The notes under the pieces are model-generated. The model saw only the letters and a list, made by a program, of their open reading frames with translations. It made no database searches and was not told where the DNA came from. DNA of 64,000 nucleotides from Desulfobacteraceae bacterium (GTDB lineage Bacteria > Desulfobacterota > Desulfobacteria > Desulfobacterales > SKZT01): NCBI GenBank assembly GCA_011389745.1, contig JAABTQ010000005.1, positions 1-64,000 on the forward strand, given 5' to 3'. Of this stretch, positions 45,559-54,468 are shown in pieces. Position 1 is the stretch's first letter. Every line of letters starts with the position of its first letter. Position numbers and translations under genes: made by a program.

Positions 45559-48318
45559 ATGGAAAAAACTCAATTTCGGAAAGAAATTGAAGTCAGTGGA
45601 AAAAAGATAACGATTTTTGACATCAGTCGGTTGGAAGAAGCAATGGGAGTTCGGGATATCAACAAGCTCCCTTTTTCCATCAAAATTCTTGTGGAAAATT
45701 TGCTTCGAAAATTCGATGGTCGAATTGTTACCGAAAAGGACCTTTTAAACATCGCACAATGGGCAAAACAATACGAGGCTCCCGTGGAAATACCGTATCA
45801 TCCGGCGCGCGTGCTCATGCAGGATTTTACAGGGGTTCCGGCGGTAGTGGATCTGGCAGCCATGCGTGATGCGGTCAAAGCACTCGGTGGTGACCCAGCC
45901 AAAATAAATCCTTTGGCACCGGTTGAGCTTATCGTCGATCACTCAGTGCAGGTGGATTATTTTGGAACCAGCGACTCCATTACCAAAAACGTGGCAAAAG
46001 AGTATGAGAGAAATCAGGAGCGTTACGAGCTTCTGAAGTGGGCTCAGAAAAGCTTTAAAAACTTTAAAGTGGTGCCGCCTAACTCCGGCATATGCCATCA
46101 GGTAAACCTTGAACATCTGGGACGGGTTTTTATCATTGATAAAGATTCACAGGGTGCCGTGGCCTACCCTGATACATTGGTGGGTACCGATTCCCATACC
46201 CCCATGATCAACGGTATCGGTGTTATGGGATGGGGTGTCGGTGGCATAGAAGCTGAAGCCGTTATGCTGGGGCAACCCTATTATATGTCTATTCCCGAAG
46301 TAATTGGTGTCAAGCTGACCGGTAGTTTGCAAAAAGGCGTGACAGCTACCGACCTTGTACTAACCATTACGGAAATGCTCAGAAAAGAAAAGGTGGTGGA
46401 GAAGTTTGTCGAGTATTTTGGTCCTGGGATGAAAAGCCTATCGGTAACAGACCGAGCCACCATTGCCAACATGACCCCTGAGTATGGGGCAACAATTGGC
46501 TTTTTTCCTATAGATGAAAAAACCATTGAATACCTTGAGCTGACCAACCGAGCAGACCAGGCTGCTGTGGTGGAAAGTTGTGCCAAAGCCCTCGGACTGT
46601 TTTACACAGGCGACATCGATCCGGAATATACCCGAGTGGTGGAATTGGATCTATCCACTGTTCGACCATGCCTTGCAGGTCCGGCCAGACCCCAGGATCG
46701 CATTTCCCTGTGCGATTTGAAAGCAGGATTTGCCGAAGTATTGGGATGTGAATATCACCGTGATGCTGAACCGGAAAATCTGTCTAAATTTATCGATGAA
46801 TCAGGGTGTGAAACCAGGCGTGCCCCAAAGTGTATTCCCGTCAGTATGCGCCGGATAGATCTGGAAATTAACGGAAACCCATTGAAGTTAGGTGATGGAT
46901 GCATTGTAATAGCAGCCATTACTTCATGCACCAATACTTCCAACCCATCGGTGATGCTGGGTGCCGGTCTTATTGCCAAAGCGGCCGTTGAAAAAGGCCT
47001 TAAAATTCCACCCTATGTAAAAACCTCAATGGCCCCTGGCTCAAAGGTCGTGGTTGATTACCTTGAGGATTCAGGACTTTTACCATACCTGGAGGCCCTT
47101 GGTTTTCACGTGGCCGGATTTGGTTGTACCACATGCATTGGAAACAGTGGTCCGCTTCATCCGGATTTCGAAAGAGCTATTTCCGAAAACAACTTAAACG
47201 TCGTTTCGGTATTGTCGGGCAACAGAAACTTTGAAGCCAGAATTCACCAAAGCGTAAAAGGCAACTATCTTGCTTCACCCATGCTTGTTGTGGCCTTTGC
47301 CATTGCCGGAAGAATCGATATTAACCTGAACACTGAACCTGTCGGACTCGATCCTAACGGTGAACCGGTGTATCTTAAAGATATTTGGCCGACAGATGAT
47401 CAAATCCGGGAGCTTGTTCAAAAGCATGTAAAACAGGAATTTTTTAAGAAAGAATATGATAAAATTTATGATGGAGACCAGTTCTGGCAGAGTCTTGATG
47501 TCAAAAAAAGCACCACATTCACGTGGGATGAACAATCCACTTACATTAAAAACCCCCCTTATTTTGAAGGTTTTAAAGTGGAAACAGACAAGCCGGGGAA
47601 TATCTCAGAGGCTAACGCACTTGTTTTATTGGGAGATTCGGTCACCACTGACCATATCTCTCCAGCCGGAGCAATCCCTGAAGATTATCCTTCCGGTAAG
47701 TATCTGATTCAAAACAAGGTCAAACCTGATGAATTTAATTCCTACGGCGCTCGAAGAGGAAATCACGAAGTCATGATGCGTGGCACATTCGGTAATATCC
47801 GGATAAAAAACCAGATGGTCAAACCCAGGGAGGGCAGTTTTACCTTGAAGTTTCCATCGGGTGAAGAAAAATTTATCTATGATGCGGCCATGGAATATCA
47901 AAAAGAAAAAAAGGCCCTGGTGATTTTAGGTGGAAAAGAATATGGTACCGGCTCATCGCGGGATTGGGCCGCCAAAGGAACAAACCTTTTAGGGGTTAAA
48001 GCGATCATCGCAGAATCATATGAACGGATTCACCGCAGCAATCTTGTCGGCATGGGTGTTCTTCCCCTGGTCTTCAAAGATGGTGAAAGCTGGAAAAGTC
48101 TTGGTCTGGACGGCTCTGAAACCTTTTCCATTAAAGGGATTGAAAACATGACGCCGCGAAAGACCCTGGAAGTCACCGCAAAAAAAGATGATTATACCCA
48201 TGTCAAATTTTCTGTCACTGCACGTCTGGACACGGTTGTAGATGTAGAGTATTTTGAAAACAATGGAATCTTGCCGTGTATTTTAAGAAAACTCCTGAAG
48301 ACAGAACCACATGTATAA
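45559..48318 (+). CDS. acnA: Aconitate hydratase A
   Basis: This 919-residue iron-sulfur enzyme interconverts citrate and isocitrate. Cluster ligands are visible in ITSCTNTSNPSVM and GFGCTTCIGNSGPL. The N-terminal VDHSVQVDYFG, TDSHTPMINGIGVMGWGVGG and the C-terminal swivel domain with YGTGSSRDWAAKG match the AcnA/IRP1 type, distinct from AcnB. GGGGGT lies before the ATG. It overlaps the next gene by 8 bp. Its role would be the TCA cycle, forward or in reverse. Confidence 0.96.
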   Translation: MEKTQFRKEIEVSGKKITIFDISRLEEAMGVRDINKLPFSIKILVENLLRKFDGRIVTEKDLLNIAQWAKQYEAPVEIPYHPARVLMQDFTGVPAVVDLAAMRDAVKALGGDPAKINPLAPVELIVDHSVQVDYFGTSDSITKNVAKEYERNQERYELLKWAQKSFKNFKVVPPNSGICHQVNLEHLGRVFIIDKDSQGAVAYPDTLVGTDSHTPMINGIGVMGWGVGGIEAEAVMLGQPYYMSIPEVIGVKLTGSLQKGVTATDLVLTITEMLRKEKVVEKFVEYFGPGMKSLSVTDRATIANMTPEYGATIGFFPIDEKTIEYLELTNRADQAAVVESCAKALGLFYTGDIDPEYTRVVELDLSTVRPCLAGPARPQDRISLCDLKAGFAEVLGCEYHRDAEPENLSKFIDESGCETRRAPKCIPVSMRRIDLEINGNPLKLGDGCIVIAAITSCTNTSNPSVMLGAGLIAKAAVEKGLKIPPYVKTSMAPGSKVVVDYLEDSGLLPYLEALGFHVAGFGCTTCIGNSGPLHPDFERAISENNLNVVSVLSGNRNFEARIHQSVKGNYLASPMLVVAFAIAGRIDINLNTEPVGLDPNGEPVYLKDIWPTDDQIRELVQKHVKQEFFKKEYDKIYDGDQFWQSLDVKKSTTFTWDEQSTYIKNPPYFEGFKVETDKPGNISEANALVLLGDSVTTDHISPAGAIPEDYPSGKYLIQNKVKPDEFNSYGARRGNHEVMMRGTFGNIRIKNQMVKPREGSFTLKFPSGEEKFIYDAAMEYQKEKKALVILGGKEYGTGSSRDWAAKGTNLLGVKAIIAESYERIHRSNLVGMGVLPLVFKDGESWKSLGLDGSETFSIKGIENMTPRKTLEVTAKKDDYTHVKFSVTARLDTVVDVEYFENNGILPCILRKLLKTEPHV

Positions 48319-49003
48319 ATTTTATTTTAACTCATCAATAAAAATTATTGACGATATCTGGCAGGTTGGCGGAAGCGATATTACGGAAAGCGGAGATGCT
48401 TCTGTTTATCTGGTTTGTTTCAAAAACCAGGCAGCAGTCATCGATGCAGGCTGCGGAAAAGGACATGAGCAATTAGTTGAAAATATTTCAGCTTGTCTCC
48501 CGGAAAATGTTGAACTAAGTCATCTTCTTCTGACACATTGCCATTATGATCACACCGGAGGTGCGGAATCTCTTAGAAAACAATTCGGATGTAAGGTTGT
48601 ATGTCATGAACTTGATGCCATTTATTTGGAAAAGGGGGATAATAACACAACTGCGGCTTCATGGTATGGTGCTGAAATTCAACCATTTCCCATAGATATT
48701 AAAATCAGACAACCAATCACAAAATTATATTTTGAACACGGCGAGATTCTGGCCTATCATAGCCCGGGGCATTCTCCAGGGTCTGTCGTGTATATGGTTG
48801 AAAAAGAAGATAAAACAATTTTGTTCGGTCAGGATATTCATGGTCCTCTTCACTCAATGCTTTTATCGAACAGGGAAGATTATCTGAATTCCTTAAAATT
48901 GATCATGGAGTTGAATGCGGATATTCTTTGCGAGGGACATTTTGGTATTTTTCGTGGTAAAAATGAAGTTCGACAATTTATCGGCTCTTATTTGGTATCA
49001 TGA
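48311..49003 (+). CDS. Metallo-beta-lactamase-fold hydrolase
   Basis: This 230-residue protein shows the MBL metal site: LLTHCHYDHTGG (HxHxDH), YHSPGHSPGSVVYM with the next His, and GQDIHG with the bridging Asp. A final His is in CEGHFG. This is the glyoxalase II-like branch, so thioester hydrolysis is likely, but the substrate is unknown. The start codon lies within the end of acnA, so the two are translationally coupled. Confidence 0.87.
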   Translation: MYKFYFNSSIKIIDDIWQVGGSDITESGDASVYLVCFKNQAAVIDAGCGKGHEQLVENISACLPENVELSHLLLTHCHYDHTGGAESLRKQFGCKVVCHELDAIYLEKGDNNTTAASWYGAEIQPFPIDIKIRQPITKLYFEHGEILAYHSPGHSPGSVVYMVEKEDKTILFGQDIHGPLHSMLLSNREDYLNSLKLIMELNADILCEGHFGIFRGKNEVRQFIGSYLVS

Positions 49004-49099
49004 TACATTCACACTGAGCCATATAATTAAAAAACAGGCATAGTTGTCTTGAATTGACAAAACGTCTGCTTAAGTTTGTCTTTTAACAGGTTTTACAAC

Positions 49100-49128
49100 T
49101 TGACAAACAAATTAGCTTTGTTTAAGTC
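49100..49128 (+). promoter_or_regulatory. Candidate promoter of the mla operon
   Basis: A perfect TTGACA (49100-49105) is followed after 17 bp by TAAGTC (49123-49128), 21 bp before the mlaE start. A second TTGACA lies at 49054-49059 with no good -10. Confidence 0.35.
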
Positions 49129-49149
49129 AGCTTTGGCTATGAATATAAG

Positions 49150-49971
49150 GTGCAAGGTGTTTCATTGAATCAGGAAACTAGCATATCCCGTAATCCTGTT
49201 GCAGCACTTGGGCGAATGGTTATTTTTCCCGTTCAAAAGATGGGGAGTGTTGCGATCTTTTTCTTCAAAAGTTTAATCCTGATTTTTTCTTATCCATTCC
49301 AGTTTTCCAAGATTATCCAACAGATTTATTTCATTGGCATGAAATCACTTCTGGTCATCTGCCTGACAGGTGCTTTCACCGGGATGGTCCTTGGTCTTCA
49401 GGGCTATTATACATTATCCCAATTCGGGTCGGAGGGTTTGCTCGGTGCAGCCGTGGCCCTGACCCTTATTCGGGAATTGGGTCCCGTGCTGACTGCAATC
49501 ATGGTCATCGGCCGTGCAGGATCAGCCATGGCGGCAGAGATTGGAATTATGCGAATATCTGAACAGATTGATGCGCTGGAAACTATGGACATCAATCCTA
49601 TCCGTTTTCTGGTAAGCCCTCGCCTGGCTGCCGCAGTTATCAGTTTTCCGCTTTTAACCGCTATTTTTGATACCGTCGGAATTTTCGGAGGATATTTAAC
49701 CGGATCGGGTCTTTTAGGGATCAACCCGGGAATTTATTTTTCAAGAGTGGAATCAAGTGTGATCATGCAGGATGTCATGGGCGGATTTTATAAATCCTTA
49801 GTTTTTGCCATCGTGGTTTCAACCATCTGCTGTTTTCAGGGGTATTATACACACTTACAGAGCGAAGGATTCGGAGCCAAAGGTGTCAGCCTTTCAACCA
49901 CCTCAGCGGTTGTTATTTCAAGTGTAATGGTTTTAGTGGCTGATTACGTTTTAACAACCTTTTTACTTTAA
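49150..49971 (+). CDS. mlaE: MlaE-family lipid ABC permease
   Basis: This 273-residue inner-membrane permease of the Mla pathway moves phospholipids between the MlaD ring and the membrane. It has about five helices. Family motifs are [56 protein letters not shown] and the C-terminal [20 protein letters not shown]. The start is not certain: GTG 49150, or TTG 49165 with AAGGTG before it. It is the first of five mla genes. Confidence 0.93.
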   Translation: MQGVSLNQETSISRNPVAALGRMVIFPVQKMGSVAIFFFKSLILIFSYPFQFSKIIQQIYFIGMKSLLVICLTGAFTGMVLGLQGYYTLSQFGSEGLLGAAVALTLIRELGPVLTAIMVIGRAGSAMAAEIGIMRISEQIDALETMDINPIRFLVSPRLAAAVISFPLLTAIFDTVGIFGGYLTGSGLLGINPGIYFSRVESSVIMQDVMGGFYKSLVFAIVVSTICCFQGYYTHLQSEGFGAKGVSLSTTSAVVISSVMVLVADYVLTTFLL

Positions 49972-49976
49972 AAGAT

Positions 49977-51188
49977 ATGACAGAACCACTAATTCAATTA
50001 AAAGATGTTCATAAAAGCTTCGGACAGCAGCATGTTCTTAAAGGTGCATCTTTAAGCATACAGAAAGGTGAAGTCACTTCTATTATCGGAGGCAGTGGAA
50101 GTGGAAAAAGTGTATTGCTGAAGCACCTTATAGGACTTGCTAAACCGGATTCCGGTGAAATATTAATTGAAGGCAAACCCATTGGTTCCATGAGCAAGAA
50201 GGAAAGAAAGGCGCTTAAACAAAAATTCAGTTATATGTTTCAAGGATCCGCTCTTTTTGACTCGATGACAGTCTCTGAAAACATAGCGCTTCCGCTTAAA
50301 GAAAAAACTAAAATGACATCCACAACGATAAAAAAGAAAGTGGATGAAAAATTGCAACAATTAGAGCTTCAGGGAAATGAAAACAAAAACCCGTCTCAGC
50401 TTTCCGGAGGTATGAAAAAACGTGTAGCCCTGGCCAGGGCACTGGTGACTGATCCTGAGATTGTTTTATTTGACGAACCTACAGCCGGCTTGGATCCGGT
50501 CAAAAAAAACGCCGTTCACAATATGATATCAGACTACCAGCGAAAACTTGGTTTCACGGCCGTGGTAGTCAGCCATGAAATACCTGATATCTTTTACATT
50601 TCCCAAAGCATTGCCATGCTTTATGAAGGCAAGATATGGTTCCAGGGAAAGCCTGAAGAAATTCAACAATCATCGGACCCTGTCATTCAGAATTTTATCC
50701 TTGGCCTGGAAAGCAACAATGATGAGATGAATGGAATGGCGACTACCAAAAAGACCCAGCAGCGTTATCAGGAAGCCATGGTTCATCTGGAGCGTCACAA
50801 GATTGCATTTTCTTTAATTATTCTGACGTTGAACAATTTAGACGAACTCAATGAGAAACTAGGTTTTGTGGTAAGCCAGACAGTGTTAAGAAATTTTGTG
50901 AGCGCCGTTCGAAAAAAAATCAGTATCACCGATAGCTGTTCAATGTATGGGCTTAATAAAATCATGCTGGTGCTGTCCAGTACAAATCTGGAACAGGCCA
51001 GGGAATTTTGCACGAAACTTGCCAAAGAAATAAGAGGAAATAATATTGTTGATGTGCAACCTTATCCTGGATTTTGTTTTACAGTGAGTGCGGGATTTGC
51101 AGAAGCTCAGAAAGGGAGTTCTTTCAGGGAGGTGCTTAAAAGCGCAGAATCGAGTCAGAACATTTTCCACGAATTTCGGGTGTGTTGA
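49977..51188 (+). CDS. mlaF: MlaF ATPase fused to a degenerate GGDEF-like domain
   Basis: This 403-residue protein is much longer than the usual MlaF (about 260-270). Residues 1-250 form a complete ABC ATPase: Walker A GGSGSGKS, signature [14 protein letters not shown], Walker [14 protein letters not shown], and the switch His in VVVSHE. Residues about 262-403 resemble a nucleotide-cyclase/GGDEF fold: [20 protein letters not shown], then [13 protein letters not shown] where GGDEF should be, then [11 protein letters not shown] and [10 protein letters not shown]. The catalytic motif is lost, so it is likely a regulatory or binding domain. No mlaB lies in the operon. It is 5 bp after mlaE. Confidence 0.88.
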   Translation: MTEPLIQLKDVHKSFGQQHVLKGASLSIQKGEVTSIIGGSGSGKSVLLKHLIGLAKPDSGEILIEGKPIGSMSKKERKALKQKFSYMFQGSALFDSMTVSENIALPLKEKTKMTSTTIKKKVDEKLQQLELQGNENKNPSQLSGGMKKRVALARALVTDPEIVLFDEPTAGLDPVKKNAVHNMISDYQRKLGFTAVVVSHEIPDIFYISQSIAMLYEGKIWFQGKPEEIQQSSDPVIQNFILGLESNNDEMNGMATTKKTQQRYQEAMVHLERHKIAFSLIILTLNNLDELNEKLGFVVSQTVLRNFVSAVRKKISITDSCSMYGLNKIMLVLSSTNLEQAREFCTKLAKEIRGNNIVDVQPYPGFCFTVSAGFAEAQKGSSFREVLKSAESSQNIFHEFRVC

Positions 51189-51203
51189 ATATACGGAGGA
51201 TTC

Positions 51204-51656
51204 ATGAAAAAAGCCACGCTGGAAACAGGTGTAGGAATATTTGTCCTTATCGGCCTTATATGTGTGGGATATTTAACGATTAAACTCGGCAAGATGGAAT
51301 TGTTGGGAGAAAATTTCCACTACTACAATGCCCGTTTTTTTTCAGTATCAGGACTTAAATCCGGTGCTGTGGTAGAAATGGCCGGTGTACAGATCGGACA
51401 GGTGGATTCCATGTCTTTGGATACTGACCGTTATGTTGCCGATATCAGGCTTAAGATTAAAAAAGATGTTAAACTTACCGAAGATGTTATCGCATCCATC
51501 AAAACCGCAGGACTGATCGGGGATAAATACGTCAAGTTGTCTCCTGGTGGATCCGATATCTATCTTAACCCCGGTGATACCATCTTTGAAACCGAATCAG
51601 CTTTGGACATTGAAGAATTGATCAGCAAATATGTTTTCGGCGGCATTGAAAATTAA
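51204..51656 (+). CDS. mlaD: MlaD-family MCE protein
   Basis: This 150-residue protein has one N-terminal membrane helix (about 8-26) and a single MCE domain, seen as VSGLKSGAVVEMAGVQIGQV and IKTAGLIGDKYVKLSPGG. In E. coli MlaD forms a hexameric ring on the permease. It ends SKYVFGGIEN. GGAGG precedes the ATG. It is 15 bp after mlaF. Confidence 0.93.
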   Translation: MKKATLETGVGIFVLIGLICVGYLTIKLGKMELLGENFHYYNARFFSVSGLKSGAVVEMAGVQIGQVDSMSLDTDRYVADIRLKIKKDVKLTEDVIASIKTAGLIGDKYVKLSPGGSDIYLNPGDTIFETESALDIEELISKYVFGGIEN

Positions 51657-51689
51657 AAATATATCTATAGAAAACAGGAGTATGTAATC

Positions 51690-52292
51690 ATGTTCAAACG
51701 AATTTTGCTTACGTTCACAATGTTGTTATTGTTTGCAGCCCCGTCATCCGCCGACACTCCCATGGATGTCATACAAACCGCGGTTGAAGAGATTGTTGGC
51801 TTGCTTAAAGATCCTCAATTCGATCCGCCTGAGAAAAAGGAAGAGCAGCGTGAAAAAATCTGGAATGTCGTTCATAATATTTTTGATTTTCAAACCATTG
51901 CAAGAGGAACAATTCGCCGCCACGATTGGGAGAGCTTTTCGGAAGAACAAAAAAAGGAATTTACCGATCTTTTCACCACACTTTTAGGTAACACTTATCT
52001 GGAAAGGCTTCAGAGTGATTACCGGGACGAACAAGTTGAATTTACGGAACAGGAAATGCTCTCAGACACCACAGCTATTGTGAGAACAAAGATTATCAGG
52101 GAATCTTTAGAAACTCCGGTTGATTACAGACTAATACTCAGGGGGGAAACCTGGCGCATCTACAATGTAATTGTTGAAAATATCAGCCTGGTGACCAATT
52201 ACAGAGATCAGTTCAGTCAGATGCTAATGCGTGATTCACCTGCGCAATTAATTGAAAAATTACGAGACAGGGTCAATAAAAACGAAAGTTAA
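51690..52292 (+). CDS. mlaC: MlaC-family periplasmic phospholipid carrier
   Basis: This 200-residue protein has a cleavable signal peptide (about 1-21, LLFAAPSSADTP). The mature domain shows the MlaC/Ttg2D pattern: FDFQTIARGTIRRHDWESFS, EEQKKEFTDLFTTLLGNTYL, then RLILRGETWRIYNVIVENIS in the C-terminal half. It shuttles lipid between MlaD and MlaA. CAGGAG precedes the ATG. Operon position is fourth of five. Confidence 0.93.
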   Translation: MFKRILLTFTMLLLFAAPSSADTPMDVIQTAVEEIVGLLKDPQFDPPEKKEEQREKIWNVVHNIFDFQTIARGTIRRHDWESFSEEQKKEFTDLFTTLLGNTYLERLQSDYRDEQVEFTEQEMLSDTTAIVRTKIIRESLETPVDYRLILRGETWRIYNVIVENISLVTNYRDQFSQMLMRDSPAQLIEKLRDRVNKNES

Positions 52293-52300
52293 GGTGTATT

Positions 52301-53107
52301 ATGCACTATAAGATTAAATTCCCGATTTTTTTTATCTTACCACTTATATTTATTTTGTGTTCAATACAAAATGTTGCCGGACAAGATAAATACCATGATG
52401 GTCATCTGTCTAATGATGGATTTCAGTTTCTCCTGACTCAATCCGATGCTGACAATGATGACTTTTATTTCCCTGATGAATTGTATGATGAAGAGCCTGT
52501 ATACCACATTGCAGATCCGCTGAGACCTTTTAATATCGCCATGTTCCATTTCAACGATAAGCTTTATTTCTGGGTGCTCAAGCCGGCGGCCCAGGGTTGG
52601 CGGTTTGTAGTTCCGGAAACAGCCAGAAAAGGTATCAATAATTTTTTCTATAACCTGGGCTTTCCAGTACGTTTTGTCAGTTCCATTCTTCAACTCAAAG
52701 GTGACAAAGCCACCGGTGAATTGGGACGATTTTTTCTTAACAGCATATTTGGTGTACTGGGTTTCGGCAACCCGGCAAAAAATTTTGACGAGCTGAATCC
52801 CGATGCCGAAGACCTTGGTCAAACTTTTGGGCATTACGGAGTTGGGCATGGTTTTTACCTTGTGCTGCCTTTTTGGGGACCATCTTCTCTTCGTGATGGT
52901 ATCGGCTTAGCAAGCGACCGTTTTCTCGATCCGGTTTTCTATGTTGATCCGTGGGAATTAAGAACTGGTGTCATCGCCACGGATACCGTCAATAAAACAT
53001 CCTTTCGCATTGGTGATTATGAAGCTTTTAAAGACGCGGCAATAAAACCTTATGATGCCATGAAAAGCGGCTATCTGCAGCGTCGGATAAAAAGTGTGAA
53101 CAACTAG
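52301..53107 (+). CDS. mlaA: MlaA (VacJ) outer-membrane lipid export/import component
   Basis: This 268-residue protein has a signal peptide (1-27, cleavage near NVAGQ). The MlaA core is clear: YHIADPLRPFNIAMFHFNDK, PETARKGINNFFYNLGFPVR, GFGNPAKNFDELNPDAEDLG, and FYLVLPFWGPSSLRDGIG. MlaA proteins are usually lipoproteins; here the only Cys near the signal (residue 20) is not in a good lipobox, so anchoring may differ. It is the last mla gene, 8 bp after mlaC, and 26 bp before the deaminase gene. Confidence 0.92.
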   Translation: MHYKIKFPIFFILPLIFILCSIQNVAGQDKYHDGHLSNDGFQFLLTQSDADNDDFYFPDELYDEEPVYHIADPLRPFNIAMFHFNDKLYFWVLKPAAQGWRFVVPETARKGINNFFYNLGFPVRFVSSILQLKGDKATGELGRFFLNSIFGVLGFGNPAKNFDELNPDAEDLGQTFGHYGVGHGFYLVLPFWGPSSLRDGIGLASDRFLDPVFYVDPWELRTGVIATDTVNKTSFRIGDYEAFKDAAIKPYDAMKSGYLQRRIKSVNN

Positions 53108-53133
53108 TTCAAATCCAGGGCGGCAATTTTGGT

Positions 53134-54468
53134 ATGCATTTCGACACGGTGATTCATAACGGTTTGATTGTTACAATGAATCCGGCCTTTGAAATTATCG
53201 AATCAGGTACCATAGGAATTCATGCCGGTAAAATTGCCTATCTGGGAAAAGAAACACCGGAAAGCCCGGTTCCCGAGGCGAGAAAAAAAATCGATGCAAA
53301 AGGCTGCATCGTCATGCCCGGCCTTGTGAACACCCATACACATCTGCCAATGACCCTTTTTCGGGGTATAGCAGATGACCTTCCTTTGGATCTTTGGCTG
53401 AATGAGCATATATTTCCGGCTGAAGCCAAACATATTCACCCGGAATCCGTCAGATGGGCAACGTTGCTTGCCGGCTGCGAAATGCTTCTTTCAGGCACCA
53501 CCACTTGCTGTGACGGCTATTTTCTTGAAGATAATGTGGCTACCGCATTTCAAGGATCATTCATGCGCGGGGTTCTGGGTCAAGGAGTCATAGATTTCCC
53601 TGCCCCAGGTGTGCCGGAACCTGATAAAAATGTGGATGAGGCCATTAAATTCGTCGAGAAGTGGAAAGAAAAATCACCATTGATCAGGCCATCCATTTTC
53701 TGCCATTCTCCTTATTCATGTTCTGAAAAAACACTTAAAAGTGCCAAAAAAGCAGCTCTGGACAACGGTGTTTTGTTTCAGATTCACGTATCGGAGACCT
53801 TTCGGGAAAGGCGGGATTGCCAAAAACAACACGGTACCAGCCCTGTGCGATATCTTCACGATTTAGGCATTCTCGATAAAAACACACTTCTGGTTCACGC
53901 CGTTTGGATCGATGACGCAGATCTTGAAATAATTTCCGCAACCGGTGCCTGCATATCCCATGTTCCCGAAAGCAATATGAAACTGGCATCAGGAATCGCC
54001 CCTTTACCAAAGATACTTAACGCCGGAATAACGACAGGTTTAGGCACAGACGGATGTGCCAGCAACAACACGCTGGACCTTTTCACAACAATGGATGTCT
54101 GTGCAAAGCTTCATAAGGTCAACACTTTAAATCCAACGGACGTTGATGCCCGAACCGTGTTGGAGATGGCCACTATTTCAGGCGCTAAAAGTATCGGACT
54201 GGATGATATAACCGGGTCTCTTGAGATAGGCAAAGCTGCTGATATTATCATCATCGATATAAAAAAACCCCATTTAACTCCGATCTACTCGCCTGTATCG
54301 CATCTGGTATATGCTGTTAACGGCTCAGATGTCACGGATGTTCTGATTGCCGGAAAACCCGTTGTCAATAAGCGAAAAATCATTGGGTTGAACACGGATA
54401 AAATCATTGAAAGGGTAAAAAAGCTCAGTGCTTATATCGGTCAGTCCAGCGATCAAAGAAGGGAATGA
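53134..54468 (+). CDS. mtaD: 5-methylthioadenosine / S-adenosylhomocysteine deaminase
   Basis: This 444-residue amidohydrolase deaminates MTA and SAH to the inosine forms. The metal-binding motif is PGLVNTHTHLPMTLFRGIAD, followed by the family-typical DDLPLDLWLNEHIFPAE, SGTTTCCDGYF, QIHVSETFRE, LVHAVWIDDADLEII, and GLGTDGCASNNTLDLFTTMD with the catalytic Asp. It lies 26 bp after mlaA and abuts ade, so the two purine deaminases are surely co-expressed. It fits clean-up of SAM by-products. Confidence 0.92.
   Translation: MHFDTVIHNGLIVTMNPAFEIIESGTIGIHAGKIAYLGKETPESPVPEARKKIDAKGCIVMPGLVNTHTHLPMTLFRGIADDLPLDLWLNEHIFPAEAKHIHPESVRWATLLAGCEMLLSGTTTCCDGYFLEDNVATAFQGSFMRGVLGQGVIDFPAPGVPEPDKNVDEAIKFVEKWKEKSPLIRPSIFCHSPYSCSEKTLKSAKKAALDNGVLFQIHVSETFRERRDCQKQHGTSPVRYLHDLGILDKNTLLVHAVWIDDADLEIISATGACISHVPESNMKLASGIAPLPKILNAGITTGLGTDGCASNNTLDLFTTMDVCAKLHKVNTLNPTDVDARTVLEMATISGAKSIGLDDITGSLEIGKAADIIIIDIKKPHLTPIYSPVSHLVYAVNGSDVTDVLIAGKPVVNKRKIIGLNTDKIIERVKKLSAYIGQSSDQRRE

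Noticed and set aside
50700-51188. An active diguanylate cyclase in the MlaF tail
   Set aside because: The GGDEF signature is replaced by GLNKI, and the metal-binding and substrate residues are not recognisable.
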